64,000 nucleotides of DNA from Candidatus Rokuibacteriota bacterium. Lineage in GTDB: Bacteria > Methylomirabilota > Methylomirabilia > Rokubacteriales > CSP1-6. The stretch lies in contig QHTE01000049.1 in the NCBI GenBank assembly GCA_003220685.1, positions 104,760 through 168,759 on the forward strand, in the 5' to 3' direction. Of this stretch, positions 15,637-23,878 are shown one piece after another (positions within the stretch are counted from its first letter, which is position 1; every line of letters begins with the position of its first letter). Below the pieces are notes generated by a model, which ran no database searches, was not told the DNA's origin, and saw only the letters and a list, made by a program, of their open reading frames with translations. The position numbers and the translations under genes were made by a program.

Positions 15637-17444
15637 TCGACCGGATCGACCTCCACGTCAATGATACCCCGGCCGGCGCTCGGGGCTTTGAACTCCCTCA
15701 GCGCGTCGTCGAGCAGGCGCGGCAGATCGTCGCCGCCTTTGGTAACGATTCTCCGAATGCGGTCGCTGCGATCGGCGATGGGCGGATAGACGGTAAGCCC
15801 CTTACTCCCCCTGAGCGCCGCGCCGACGGCTTCGGCGAGCCGGCGGGTTTCGTCGGACTGGCCGGCGCGGGCGGTGACGACCGCGAGACGACGGAAGGGG
15901 GGGTAGCCGAGCTCGGCGCGGAACTTCAGCTCCGGCCGGTAGAACTCGTGGAGGTTCTGCCGCGCCACCGCTGCGAACGCGTAGTGGCCCGGATTCTGCG
16001 ACTGGATGATCACGGCGCCGTCGGCCGCCACCCGCTCGGCGGCCGCCCACGCGAGCGCGAGCGTGCGTTCGCCGGCGCGAAAATCGGGCGCGCGCAGGAG
16101 CTGGTCCGGGGCGACGAACGCCGCGAGCCCGAGCGCGGCCGGCCCGAAGAGCCGGAGCGCGCCCCGCGTGCCGATCACGACGTCGGCCGCGGCGGCCGCC
16201 GCGCGCTGCGCCTCGCCCCTGGCGCCGCGCGCCGCGTCGGGATCCCAGCGGGCGATGCGCGCGTCGGAAAACCGGCGGCGCACAGCGTGCTCGACCCGCT
16301 CGGCGCCCCAGCCGAAGGGCGTGAGGCGTCGTCCGTGACACGCGGCGCACGTGTCGGGCAGGGGGTGCGACGCGCCACAGACGCGGCAGACCAGCCGCGC
16401 CGCGGCGCGCGAGTACGCGAGCGCGATGGCGCAGTCCCCGCAGCGGACGACTGCGCCGCACTCGTCGCACGCGAGGGACGAGGTGAGCCGGCTGACCACC
16501 AGGAAGACCCGCCGCTTCGCCGCCAAGGTCTCGCGGATGGCGCGCGCGAGCGGCGGGGTGAGCGGCTCGCGCCGGAGGATGCCGCGCGTGTCGGCGACGC
16601 TCACCGCCGGCCACGGGCCCGGCTCGCGGGACGGCATGTCGATCAGCCCGGACTCGGCGCGCCACCACGCTTCGAGGCTCGGCGTCGCCGCCGTGAGCAG
16701 GAGCGCCAGCGGCTCGCGGGCGCGGCGCTCGAGCGCGACATCGCGCGAGTGCATGCGCGGAGCCCCGGGCGGCTTGTGGGCCGCTTCGTGCTCGTCGAGT
16801 AGCACGAGCGTCGCGGGCGGCGGCAGCGGTGCGAGCAGCGCCGAGCGCGTCCCGGCCGCCAGGCGCGCGGATCCGTCGCGGAGCGCGCGCCAGGCCGCGC
16901 CGCGCTCCTCGTCCGGCACGCCCGAGTCGAGCCGCACGGCCCGGTCGATCTTCGCGAGCCGTTGCGCCCATCGCGCGACGGTCTCGACGTCGGCGGCGAT
17001 CACGAGCGCCGCCCCCTTCGTCGCCTCGAGGCGCTCGAGCACCCGTTTCTCGCGGCCGGCGCCGGTCAGGAGCTCGGGCTTGGGCGCGCCGGGACCGACC
17101 GCGCCGGAGGCCGCGAGCCCCGCGGACCCGGCGGCCTCGCGGCCGGCGGGGGGCGGCAGGAGCGCGGCGCACGTCGAGCCGACCGACGACAGGCTCTGGG
17201 CAGCGATCCAGTCGACGAGGTCGAGCTGCGCCCGCGACAGCACGGGCTCGGCGTCGACCAGTTGCGCGAGCGGCTTGAGCCCTGGCTCGGCGCCGTCGCG
17301 TACGGCCACGACCATCCCGACCCGCGCGGCGCCGCCCAGGGGCGCCTGCGCGCGCTGGCCGGGTACCACGGTCCACCCGTCGGGCACGCGATACGAGAAC
17401 GAGTGGTGCACCGGGGCGTCGAAGGCGACATCCGCGATGGTCAT
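15624..17444 (-). CDS. priA: Primosomal protein N' (PriA), degenerate, without helicase ATPase motifs
   Basis: 606-aa PriA homologue; classical PriA restarts stalled replication forks as a 3'-to-5' helicase of about 730 aa. The N-terminal DNA-binding domain (FSYRVPDG, PGQRAQAPLGG), eight zinc-binding cysteines (residues 326, 329, 335, 338, 353, 356, 366, 369) and the C-terminal domain are recognisable. However, the Walker A motif (GVTGSGKT in active PriA) has no counterpart between residues 120 and 160. The Walker B DEEH is DEHE at 217-220, while AGTRSALLAPL and TAATPSLEAW keep the helicase-fold framework. It is therefore probably ATPase-dead, like actinobacterial PriA. It starts with ATG and overlaps def by 13 nt. 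Confidence 0.9.
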   Translation of the reverse strand: MTIADVAFDAPVHHSFSYRVPDGWTVVPGQRAQAPLGGAARVGMVVAVRDGAEPGLKPLAQLVDAEPVLSRAQLDLVDWIAAQSLSSVGSTCAALLPPPAGREAAGSAGLAASGAVGPGAPKPELLTGAGREKRVLERLEATKGAALVIAADVETVARWAQRLAKIDRAVRLDSGVPDEERGAAWRALRDGSARLAAGTRSALLAPLPPPATLVLLDEHEAAHKPPGAPRMHSRDVALERRAREPLALLLTAATPSLEAWWRAESGLIDMPSREPGPWPAVSVADTRGILRREPLTPPLARAIRETLAAKRRVFLVVSRLTSSLACDECGAVVRCGDCAIALAYSRAAARLVCRVCGASHPLPDTCAACHGRRLTPFGWGAERVEHAVRRRFSDARIARWDPDAARGARGEAQRAAAAAADVVIGTRGALRLFGPAALGLAAFVAPDQLLRAPDFRAGERTLALAWAAAERVAADGAVIIQSQNPGHYAFAAVARQNLHEFYRPELKFRAELGYPPFRRLAVVTARAGQSDETRRLAEAVGAALRGSKGLTVYPPIADRSDRIRRIVTKGGDDLPRLLDDALREFKAPSAGRGIIDVEVDPVEWPF

Positions 17445-17468
17445 TTATCAGAGCCAGCGGCCGGCGCT

Positions 17469-17521
17469 ACCGAGGGTGGCCTGAAATAGATGCGACCTGG
17501 CTCCGTCCTTGCGGACCACCC
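17469..17521. repeat. 53-bp dispersed repeat, copy 1 (udg-priA spacer)
   Basis: This stretch between udg and priA matches 45587-45639 (minus) at roughly 80 percent by eye, with a conserved 17-bp start (ACCGAGGGTGGCCTGA plus flank) and mostly transitional differences further on. In copy 2 the repeat encodes TEGGLRQTRPGSASADNP at the N-terminus of HemW; here the same frame reads TEGGLK, a stop, then MRPGS. It is noncoding here and is part of the 100-bp gap. Confidence 0.55.
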
Positions 17522-17544
17522 GTGCGGTGACATCCGACCGGCCG

Positions 17545-18243
17545 TCATCGCGTGCGGCGGCGATCGAGCTCCCGTCGAGCGAGCTGGAGATCCTCCCACG
17601 CCATGCGCTTGTACTCCTCGCCGGGATTGCGCAGGAGGAACGCTGGATGGAAGGTCGGGATCAGGACCGCGGAGCCGTACGGGTGCACGCGACCGCGCAG
17701 CTTGCCGATCGGTTCGCGCGTACCGAGCAGGCTCTGAGTCGCGACGCTGCCGAGCGCCAGGACGACCTTGGGCTGGAGCACGGCGAGCTTCGCGGCGAGG
17801 AACGACGCGCACGCGGCGAGCTCGTCGGCCTCGGGATTGCGGTTGCCGGGCGGCCGGCACATCACCGCGTTGCAGATGTAGACCTCGTCGCGCGACAGCT
17901 CGACCTTTCGAGCCTCGAGCATCTTCGTCAGGAGCTGTCCGGCCCGCCCGACGAACGGAAGCCCCTGGGCGTCCTCGTCCGCGCCCGGGCCCTCGCCGAT
18001 GACGACCAGCTCCGCGCGCGGATTGCCCGACCCGAACACGATCGTCGAGCGTCCTTCGCAGAGCTTGCACTTCCGGCACCCCTGGACGGCTTTCTCCTGC
18101 GCGCGGAGCGCCTCGGCCGGACCGAGCAGATAGTCGCCGCCGGTCGGCAGGTCGGTGAACCCGAGATCGCGATGATGGCGGAGCGTCTCGCCGAGCGCAC
18201 CGAGCGCGTCGGCGAGCAGAGCGCGGGGATCGCCGCTCGCCAT
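17545..18243 (-). CDS. Uracil-DNA glycosylase, family 4 (iron-sulfur)
   Basis: 232-aa family 4 uracil-DNA glycosylase, which starts base excision repair of deaminated cytosine. The iron-sulfur cysteine region [10 protein letters not shown] is at residues 56-65, with further Cys in [16 protein letters not shown] (124, 129) and at 145. The active-site motif [20 protein letters not shown] (83-102) and the leucine-loop motif [11 protein letters not shown] are complete. The first 50 residues are a family-typical variable lead. It follows coaBC by 4 nt and precedes priA by 100 bp. Confidence 0.95.
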   Translation of the reverse strand: MASGDPRALLADALGALGETLRHHRDLGFTDLPTGGDYLLGPAEALRAQEKAVQGCRKCKLCEGRSTIVFGSGNPRAELVVIGEGPGADEDAQGLPFVGRAGQLLTKMLEARKVELSRDEVYICNAVMCRPPGNRNPEADELAACASFLAAKLAVLQPKVVLALGSVATQSLLGTREPIGKLRGRVHPYGSAVLIPTFHPAFLLRNPGEEYKRMAWEDLQLARRELDRRRTR

Positions 18244-18247
18244 GCGG

Positions 18248-19468
18248 CTAGGCGGGCGCCTTTCGGGTGGCGGCGGCGACGCGGAGCGCGAGCACGTGCG
18301 AGAGGATCGCGTCGGCGACGTCGGACTTCGGCATCCGCGCCACCGGGCGCACGCCGCCCCAGCGATCGAGCAGCAGCACCTCGTTGTCCTCTGCCTCGAA
18401 GCCGATGCCCTGCCGGCTCACGTCGTTCGCCACCAGGAGATCGATGCCCTTGCGCTCGAGCTTGGCGCGCGCGTTCGCGGCGACGTCGTTCGTCTCGGCG
18501 GCGAAGCCGACGACGAACGCGCTCGTGCGCCGGGCCGCCACCTCCGCGAGGATATCCGCGTTCGGCGTGAGCTCGAGCGTGAGATCGCGCTTGCCCTTGA
18601 TCTTCGTGCTCGAGGCGTGCTTGGCGCGGTAGTCGGCCACCGCGGCGGCCTTGATGACGATCGTCGCGCGCTCGAGGTGGTGGAGCACCGCCTCGCGCAT
18701 CTCCTCGGCGGTCTGCACCGGGACGAAGGTGGCGCCGGCCGGCGGCGTCAGCGCCGTCGGGCCGGAGACCAGGGTGACCTCCGCGCCACGGCGCAGCGCG
18801 GCTGTCGCGAGCCCGTACCCCATCTTGCCCGACGACCGGTTCGAGATGTAGCGCACCGGATCGATCGGCTCCCGCGTCGGACCGGCGGTGACGAGCAGCC
18901 GCTCGCCGGCGAGGTCGCGCGCCGGGGCCAGCAGTCGACGCAGGGCCTCGACGATCTCGTCGATCTCGGGGAACCGGCCCTTGCCGCTGAGCCCGGAGGC
19001 GAGGGCGCCCGTGTCGGGCTCGAGCACGGCGACGCCGCGGCGGCGCAAGGTCGCGACGTTGGCGGCGACCGCCGGATGATCCCACATGCCGCCATCCATC
19101 GCCGGCACCATCAGCACCGGCGCCCGGGCCGCGAGCAGGAGCGTCGTCAGGAAGTCGTCGGCGATGCCGTGCGCGGCCTTCGCGAGCACGTTGGCGGTGG
19201 CCGGCGCCACGACGACGGCGTGGGCGCGCTCGGCCACGGCGACGTGCTCGACGGCGTCGGCGCTCTGCGGGTCGAAGAGGTTCGAGAGCACCGCGCGCCC
19301 GGACAGGGTCCGGAACGTGAGCGGGCCGACGAACTCGCGCGCGTGCTCCGAGAGGCAGACCGTGACCGCGGCGCCGAGCCGGGTCAACTCGCGCAGCAGG
19401 TAGACCGCCTTGTACGCGGCGATCGAGCCGGTGACGCCCAGGATCAGCTCACGGCCGGCGAGGCTCAT
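18248..19468 (-). CDS. coaBC: Bifunctional phosphopantothenoylcysteine decarboxylase/synthetase
   Basis: 406-aa CoaBC, carrying out two steps of coenzyme A synthesis. The N-terminal flavoprotein CoaC domain starts ILGVTGSIAAYKAVYLLREL; the catalytic His is in EHVAVAERA, and PATANVLAK and VPAMDGGMW (Asn of the usual PAMN is Asp here) follow. The C-terminal CoaB domain has VTAGPTREPIDPVRYISNRS, SGKMGYGLA and KAAAVADYR with the key Lys. The gene sits between rpoZ and udg, matching the gmk-rpoZ-coaBC-priA order common to many bacteria. Confidence 0.97.
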   Translation of the reverse strand: MSLAGRELILGVTGSIAAYKAVYLLRELTRLGAAVTVCLSEHAREFVGPLTFRTLSGRAVLSNLFDPQSADAVEHVAVAERAHAVVVAPATANVLAKAAHGIADDFLTTLLLAARAPVLMVPAMDGGMWDHPAVAANVATLRRRGVAVLEPDTGALASGLSGKGRFPEIDEIVEALRRLLAPARDLAGERLLVTAGPTREPIDPVRYISNRSSGKMGYGLATAALRRGAEVTLVSGPTALTPPAGATFVPVQTAEEMREAVLHHLERATIVIKAAAVADYRAKHASSTKIKGKRDLTLELTPNADILAEVAARRTSAFVVGFAAETNDVAANARAKLERKGIDLLVANDVSRQGIGFEAEDNEVLLLDRWGGVRPVARMPKSDVADAILSHVLALRVAAATRKAPA

Positions 19469-19475
19469 GGCAAGC

Positions 19476-19691
19476 TCAGGCCTTGGGCGCGTCGCCCTCT
19501 TCCTTCACGCGGTACTCGACCTTGGCCGCCGCGATCTCCTCCAGGGCGCCGCTCGTCGGCTTCTTGTGCCGGCTCTCGACACGCGCCGCGGCGCCGCGGT
19601 TGAGCTGCCGCGACCGCTTCGCGGCCAGCACCACGAGCAGGTAGCGGTTCGAGACCTTGTTCAACGCGCTCTCCAGCGAGGGAAATGCCAT
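19476..19691 (-). CDS. rpoZ: DNA-directed RNA polymerase omega subunit
   Basis: 71-aa omega subunit that helps assemble the beta-prime subunit. SLESALNKVSNRYLLVVLAA and KRSRQLNRGA match the family; the acidic C-terminus ends EEGDAPKA. The ATG at 19691 overlaps the gmk stop by one base (TGATGG), so the two genes are translationally linked; a TTG one codon upstream is less likely. The gmk-rpoZ pairing is widespread. Confidence 0.94.
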   Translation of the reverse strand: MAFPSLESALNKVSNRYLLVVLAAKRSRQLNRGAAARVESRHKKPTSGALEEIAAAKVEYRVKEEGDAPKA

Positions 19692-20305
19692 CAATTCTGT
19701 ACCTCCAGATCGGGTAGGGTGAGGTTGATGCGCGCCGTCCGACAGTGCTCGGCCACGATGATCGACTCCAGCTGGTCCAGGGCCTCCTTCAGGTCGCGGT
19801 TCACGATCAAGTAGTCATACCGCCGCCACAGCGCGATCTCCTCGCGCGCGCGCACCAGCCGCCGCTGGATCTCGCCCTCGGCGTCGGAGCGCCGCTCGCG
19901 CAGGCGCTGCTCCAGGTCCTTCACCGACGGCGCCAGGATGAAGACCAGCACCGCGTCCGGGTATCGCGCGCGCAGCTGCGCGGCGCCCTGGGTGTCGATG
20001 TCGAGCAGCACGTCGCGGCCGAGCGCCAGGGCGTCCTCCAGCGAGCGGGCGCGCGTGCCGTAGAGGTTGCCGTGCACGGTCGCCCACTCGGCGAGCTCGC
20101 CGCGGTCGAGCATCGCCCTGAACTCCGGCACGGCGACGAAGCGGAAATCGACGCCGTCCATCTCGCCGGGCCGCGGCGGCCGCGTCGTCACCGAGACCGA
20201 ATACGCCAGATCGGGCATACGCAGTCGGATCTCGCGGCACAGCGTCGTCTTGCCGGCCCCCGACGGCGCCGAGACGACGAACAGCGTGCCGCGCCGCTTA
20301 ATCAC
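19691..20305 (-). CDS. gmk: Guanylate kinase
   Basis: 204-aa enzyme phosphorylating GMP to GDP. The P-loop SAPSGAGKTTLCREI is near residue 13-27; SVSVTTRPPRPGEMDGVDF is the GMP-binding stretch, with YGTRARSLEDAL and DIDTQGAAQLR following. The start is GTG, overlapping the remA stop region by 8 nt, and the stop overlaps rpoZ by 1 nt. It is intact and of ordinary length. Confidence 0.97.
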   Translation of the reverse strand: MIKRRGTLFVVSAPSGAGKTTLCREIRLRMPDLAYSVSVTTRPPRPGEMDGVDFRFVAVPEFRAMLDRGELAEWATVHGNLYGTRARSLEDALALGRDVLLDIDTQGAAQLRARYPDAVLVFILAPSVKDLEQRLRERRSDAEGEIQRRLVRAREEIALWRRYDYLIVNRDLKEALDQLESIIVAEHCRTARINLTLPDLEVQN

Positions 20306-20588
20306 CCGACGTGCCCCGCTCCGTGACCAGACGCTGCGCCAGGGTGGCGGGCTCGAGCGACGAGAGGATCAGGTGATCGCTCCCGGTCACGATGACCGCC
20401 CGCGTGCGGCGCCCGTTCGTGGCGTCGACCAGCTTCGTGCTCCCCTTGGCGCTCTCGATGAGCCGCTTCACCGGCAGGGAGTCCAGCGCCACGATCGCAA
20501 CGATCTGATCGGCGACGACGACGTTGCCATGTCCGACGTTCACCAGGTGCGTCACCGACCGACTCCCGCCGTTCGCGCGGCTATTCAA
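20298..20588 (-). CDS. RemA/DUF370 family extracellular matrix regulator homologue
   Basis: DUF370 (RemA/YlzA) protein. LVNVGHGNVVVADQIVAIV, SLPVKRLIESAK and KLVDATNGRRTRAVIV are close to the family consensus. In Bacillus subtilis RemA is a DNA-binding activator of matrix genes; its role in diderm bacteria is unknown. As given it has 96 aa and overlaps the yicC stop by 8 nt; a GTG at 20555 would give 85 aa, which fits the usual family N-terminus better. It is in the conserved yicC-remA-gmk-rpoZ order. Confidence 0.9.
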   Translation of the reverse strand: MNSRANGGSRSVTHLVNVGHGNVVVADQIVAIVALDSLPVKRLIESAKGSTKLVDATNGRRTRAVIVTGSDHLILSSLEPATLAQRLVTERGTSGD

Positions 20589-21495
20589 GGTTCTGCGCCT
20601 GTTCGCGCATCTTCTCGATGATCCCCTTGGCGGCGAGCGCGGCCTGGGAGAGCTCGAGATCGTCCGCCTTCGACGCGATGGTGTTGACCTCTCGGTTCAG
20701 CTCCTGGATCAGGAAGTCGAGCGGACGGCCGACGGCACCGCCGCGCTCGAGCAGCAGCGCGAGCTGCTCGAGGTGGGCGCCCAGGCGCGTCAGCTCTTCC
20801 CGCACGTCGGTCTTCTCGGCCCAGATCGCCACCTCGGTGAGGACGCGCCCCTCGTCGACGGCGACGTCGCCGAGCAGGGCGCCGATGCGCTCGCGCAGCC
20901 GCTCCTGATAGCGCGCGAGGGCCCCCGGCGTGCGCGCCGTGATCGCCTCGACCTGCGCGCGGAGCGCGGCGTGCTGCGCGGCGAGCTCGGCACCGAGCGC
21001 CTCGCCCTCCGTCGCGCGGCACGCCACCAGCGCGTCGAGGGCGCGGCCGAGCACCTCCGCCAGCGCCGGCCACGCCATCCCTCCCGCCGACGTCTCGGAC
21101 TCCTCCGTGCGTACGACGCCCGAGCGCTCGAGCACCCACGAGAGCGGCACGTCTTCGCCCAGGCCGACGGCGCGGCCGAGCGCGCGCGCCTGCTCGACGT
21201 ACTGGGCGGCGAGCGCGGCGTCGACGCGGATCTGCTGAGTGGCTTGGCCCGGAGCGGGGCCGACCTGCACGGTGACATCGATCCGCCCGCGCTCGAGGCG
21301 TGACTGGATCAGCCGGCGCGCGTCCATCTCGATGGCGGCGAGGGCCCGCGGCAGGCGTAGCGCGATGTCGAGGTGGCGATGGTTGACCGAGCGCGCCTCG
21401 ACGGTCAGCGCGAATCCGTCGCTGACGGCCTCGGCCCGGCCAAATCCCGTCATGCTGCGAAGAGACGGGTTCACCGACAGCCGGGTGGGTGGCAT
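20581..21495 (-). CDS. yicC: YicC family endoribonuclease
   Basis: 304-aa YicC-family protein; in E. coli YicC is an endoribonuclease acting on the small RNA RyhB. SMTGFGRAE is at residues 14-22, followed by VEARSVNHRHLDIALRLP, and the C-terminal DUF1732 segment includes GRPLDFLIQELNREVNTI and ASKADDLELSQ. The ATG at 21495 is chosen because a strong promoter ends 6 nt upstream of it, so longer readings would lie outside the transcript. It heads the run yicC-remA-gmk-rpoZ-coaBC. Confidence 0.94.
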   Translation of the reverse strand: MPPTRLSVNPSLRSMTGFGRAEAVSDGFALTVEARSVNHRHLDIALRLPRALAAIEMDARRLIQSRLERGRIDVTVQVGPAPGQATQQIRVDAALAAQYVEQARALGRAVGLGEDVPLSWVLERSGVVRTEESETSAGGMAWPALAEVLGRALDALVACRATEGEALGAELAAQHAALRAQVEAITARTPGALARYQERLRERIGALLGDVAVDEGRVLTEVAIWAEKTDVREELTRLGAHLEQLALLLERGGAVGRPLDFLIQELNREVNTIASKADDLELSQAALAAKGIIEKMREQAQNLE

Positions 21496-21501
21496 CCAGT
21501 G

Positions 21502-21531
21502 ATGATAGGGCGAAATCGCCTGTAGTGTCAA
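21502..21531 (-). promoter_or_regulatory. Strong promoter of the yicC operon, predicted leaderless
   Basis: Minus strand: TTGACA (21531-21526), 18-bp spacer, TATCAT (21507-21502), then only 6 nt to the ATG at 21495. With normal initiation about 7 nt after the -10, the transcript would begin at or next to the A of the start codon. There is no Shine-Dalgarno sequence. Confidence 0.65.
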
Positions 21532-21541
21532 TATGTTGCGG

Positions 21542-21570
21542 TTGACAGCGGGCGGACCGGCGGCTAGACT
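21542..21570 (+). promoter_or_regulatory. Divergent promoter of the small membrane protein gene
   Basis: Plus strand: TTGACA (21542-21547), 17-bp spacer, TAGACT (21565-21570), 16 nt before the ATG at 21587. It is back-to-back with the yicC promoter; the two -35 boxes are only 10 bp apart, so a regulator or polymerase on one would affect the other. Confidence 0.6.
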
Positions 21571-21586
21571 CGGCCGGCGCTCCGTC

Positions 21587-21949
21587 ATGAGCCGCTGGGC
21601 CCTCGCCACACTCGCGCTGCTCTTCCTGCTCGGCGTCGGGGCGGTCACCCTCGCCCGGCTGTTCGGGAAATCCGGCTCTCGCGCCTCGGTCGGCGTTTCC
21701 ATCATCGCTCACTGGCTCGCGGCCTACGTCCTCTGGAGCTTTGCGGCAGGCCTGGCCGTGACCGCCGGCGTGCTCACCACCTACCAGACGGCGGCGTTCG
21801 CCGCGATCTGTCTGCTCGGCGCCGTCTTCCAATATCGCGCGCACCTGCAAGCCGGGCGCGATCGCGGGCTGGCGATCTTCTTCGGCGTGCAGCTGGCCTG
21901 GCTGGTGTTCGTCCTCCTCCAGAACGGCATGCTCACTCCCCGGTGGTGA
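21587..21949 (+). CDS. Small multi-pass membrane protein of unknown function
   Basis: 120-aa hydrophobic protein with about four membrane helices: LATLALLFLLGVGAVTLARL near the N-terminus, then segments around residues 35-55, 60-78 and 92-110. No catalytic motif or known family is recognised. The ATG at 21587 lies 16 nt downstream of a good promoter; an earlier in-frame ATG at 21533 would be upstream of that promoter. It ends 7 nt before the receiver-GAF gene remnant. Coding character is good, but function is unknown. Confidence 0.7.
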   Translation: MSRWALATLALLFLLGVGAVTLARLFGKSGSRASVGVSIIAHWLAAYVLWSFAAGLAVTAGVLTTYQTAAFAAICLLGAVFQYRAHLQAGRDRGLAIFFGVQLAWLVFVLLQNGMLTPRW

Positions 21950-21956
21950 TAGGCTC

Positions 21957-23089
21957 ATGGAAATGGGCGAGCAGGATGCCATCCTGGTCATCGACCATGA
22001 CCCCGCCGCCGCCCTCCTCCTGAGCGACTTCCTCGAGCGCGAAGGGTATGCGGTCGCGGTGGCCCACACCGGTGCCGACGGGCTCCGGCTGATCCGCCAG
22101 AGCGCGTTCGCGCTCGTCCTGCTCGATCTCGAGCTGCCCGACGTCGAGTCCACGTGCCTCATACGCGAGACCGTGCGGATCGAGGCGCCGCCCGAGATCA
22201 TCGTCGTCACCGCTCGGGCGACGCTCGACTCGGCGATCGCGGCCGTCGAGAACCGCAGCGCCGGCTACATCCTGAAGCCCGTCGATCTCGCGCGCCTCGG
22301 CGGGATCGTCGCGCGCGTCTACGACCGGAGGCGGCTCGCGCGGGACAACGCGCGCCTGCACGCCGAGCTTTCCGAGCGGCTCGCCGAGAGCGAGGCGCTC
22401 GCCGCGATCTCGGCCACGGTCAGCTCCACCCTCGACGTGCGCGAGGCGCTCCGCCGAATCTGCCGGGAGCTGGTCCGCTTGCTCGGCGCCGACACCGCGG
22501 CCGTCTATCTGCAAGATCTCGGGAGCGGTCGGCTCGCGCCGACCGCGGCGTACCACGTGCCGCGCGAGTATCTCGACACGCTGTCCACGACACCGCTGCC
22601 GCTCAAGGAGCAGGGCTTCTTCCTGCCGCTCTGGCGGGAGCGCCGGCCGGTGTTCTCGGACGACGTCACGGCCGATCCGCGCTTCACGCACCCGATGTTC
22701 AGGAGCTTTCCGCATCAGTCCGGTCTCCTGCTGCCGCTGATCGTCGAGGACGAGGTGATCGGCGGTTTCTACATCGTGTGGTGGACTGCGCGCCGGAGCT
22801 TTTCGGACCACGAGCTGCGTGGGCTCGACCACGTCTGCGAGCAGGTCGGGTTCTTTCTCCGGAACGCCCGTCGCTACGAGCAGGCGGAGCGGAACCAGCA
22901 TCGGCTCGAGGTGCTCCACGACGTCTCGCGCCGCCTGCCGACAACGTCCACGCGGTCGAGACGGAAGGTACGGGGCTTGGCCTCTACCTGGTCCGCCTGA
23001 TCATCGAACGGCTGGCCGGCGAGATCTGGTGCGAGTCCGAGGAGGGCCGGGGCTCGGCGTTCATCTTCACGCTCCCAATCAGCGAGTGA
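21957..23089 (+). pseudogene. Receiver-GAF-histidine kinase gene broken by an internal deletion and frameshift
   Basis: The first frame (21957-23000) encodes a CheY-like receiver (residues 1-120; ILVIDHD, phospho-acceptor Asp in VLLDLELPD, Lys in ILKPVD), a coiled coil and a GAF domain (about 140-310, ending HVCEQVGFFLRNARRYEQAE). It then reaches RLEVLHDVSRRLP and at about 22938 changes to unrelated sequence before a stop. At that point another frame continues DNVHAVETEGTGLGLYLVRL and ends FIFTLPISE, the G2 box and end of a HATPase domain. The HisKA dimerisation domain and most of the ATPase (N and G1 boxes) are missing. A deletion of several hundred bases with a frameshift is the simplest explanation. 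A receiver-GAF protein could still be made, but it would not be a kinase. Confidence 0.75.
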
Positions 23090-23094
23090 GGCCG

Positions 23095-23484
23095 ATGGAG
23101 ACTACGGGCAAACGGGTCTTGCTGGTCGAGGACGATCGGTTCCTGCGGCGCGCGTGCGAGGCGAGCCTGCGACAGCGCGGGCTCGCCGTGACGACCGCGG
23201 CGGACGGCGAGGAAGGGCTCCGCCTGGCCCGCAGCGAGCGGCCGGACCTCATCCTGCTGGACATGCTGATGCCGAAGCTCTCGGGCCTGGAGGTGCTGCG
23301 CGCGCTCCGCGGTGACGAGGCGACGCGTGCCGTGAAGGTGCTCATCCTCTCCAACTCGTCGCGCGAGCAGGACATCGCCGAGGTCAGCAACCTCGGGATC
23401 TCCGGGTACTTCGTGAAGTCCAACCTGTCGCTCCAGGAGCTCGGCGAGCTGGTCGGCCGGCTGCTGGCGGGTCAGAGTGCCTGA
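23095..23484 (+). CDS. CheY-like response regulator receiver protein
   Basis: 129-aa stand-alone receiver domain. RVLLVEDDRFLRRACEASL has the acidic pair, LILLDMLMPKLSG the phospho-acceptor Asp, LILSNSS the Thr/Ser position and GYFVKSN the conserved Lys. There is no output domain. It lies 5 nt after the broken kinase gene and overlaps the next receiver gene by 8 nt; the two receivers are clearly paralogous (ED-DRFLRRA and SLQ-L motifs shared). With the adjacent kinase disabled, its phosphodonor must come from elsewhere. Confidence 0.92.
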   Translation: METTGKRVLLVEDDRFLRRACEASLRQRGLAVTTAADGEEGLRLARSERPDLILLDMLMPKLSGLEVLRALRGDEATRAVKVLILSNSSREQDIAEVSNLGISGYFVKSNLSLQELGELVGRLLAGQSA

Positions 23485-23866
23485 GCGAGTCCGGCGGGTC
23501 CTTCTCGCGGAGGACGACCGGTTCCTGCGCCGCGCCGCGGAGGCCCGCCTGCGCCGGCACGGTCTCGAGGTGCTCACGGCGGCCGACGGCGAGGAGGCGC
23601 TGCGCCTGGCGCGCGCGGAGCCGCTCGACCTCGTCCTGCTCGACGTCGTCATGCCCAAGCTCGAGGGCTTCGAGGTGTTGAAGCGCCTGAAGGAGGACGA
23701 GGCCACCGCGCGCATCCCGGTCATCGTCCTGTCGAATCTCGGCCAGGACCGCGACGTGGCTCAGGCCAAAGCGCTCGGCGCCGTCGCGTTCCTCGTCAAG
23801 GCACACCTCTCGCTGCAGGACCTCGTCGATCGGGTGGACGCCGCGCTCGGAACGGAAGGGACGTAG
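23477..23866 (+). CDS. CheY-like response regulator receiver protein
   Basis: 129-aa receiver, tandem paralogue of the preceding gene. VRRVLLAEDDRFLRRAAEAR, LVLLDVVMPKLEGFEVL (acceptor Asp), VIVLSNL and AFLVKAHLSLQDL (Lys) are all in place, so it should be phosphorylatable. The start is GTG and lies within the end of the previous gene, indicating translational coupling. Its stop is 12 nt from the convergent pyrE stop. The target is unknown, as there is no effector domain. Confidence 0.92.
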   Translation: MPERVRRVLLAEDDRFLRRAAEARLRRHGLEVLTAADGEEALRLARAEPLDLVLLDVVMPKLEGFEVLKRLKEDEATARIPVIVLSNLGQDRDVAQAKALGAVAFLVKAHLSLQDLVDRVDAALGTEGT

Positions 23867-23878
23867 CGCGGGCGGACG

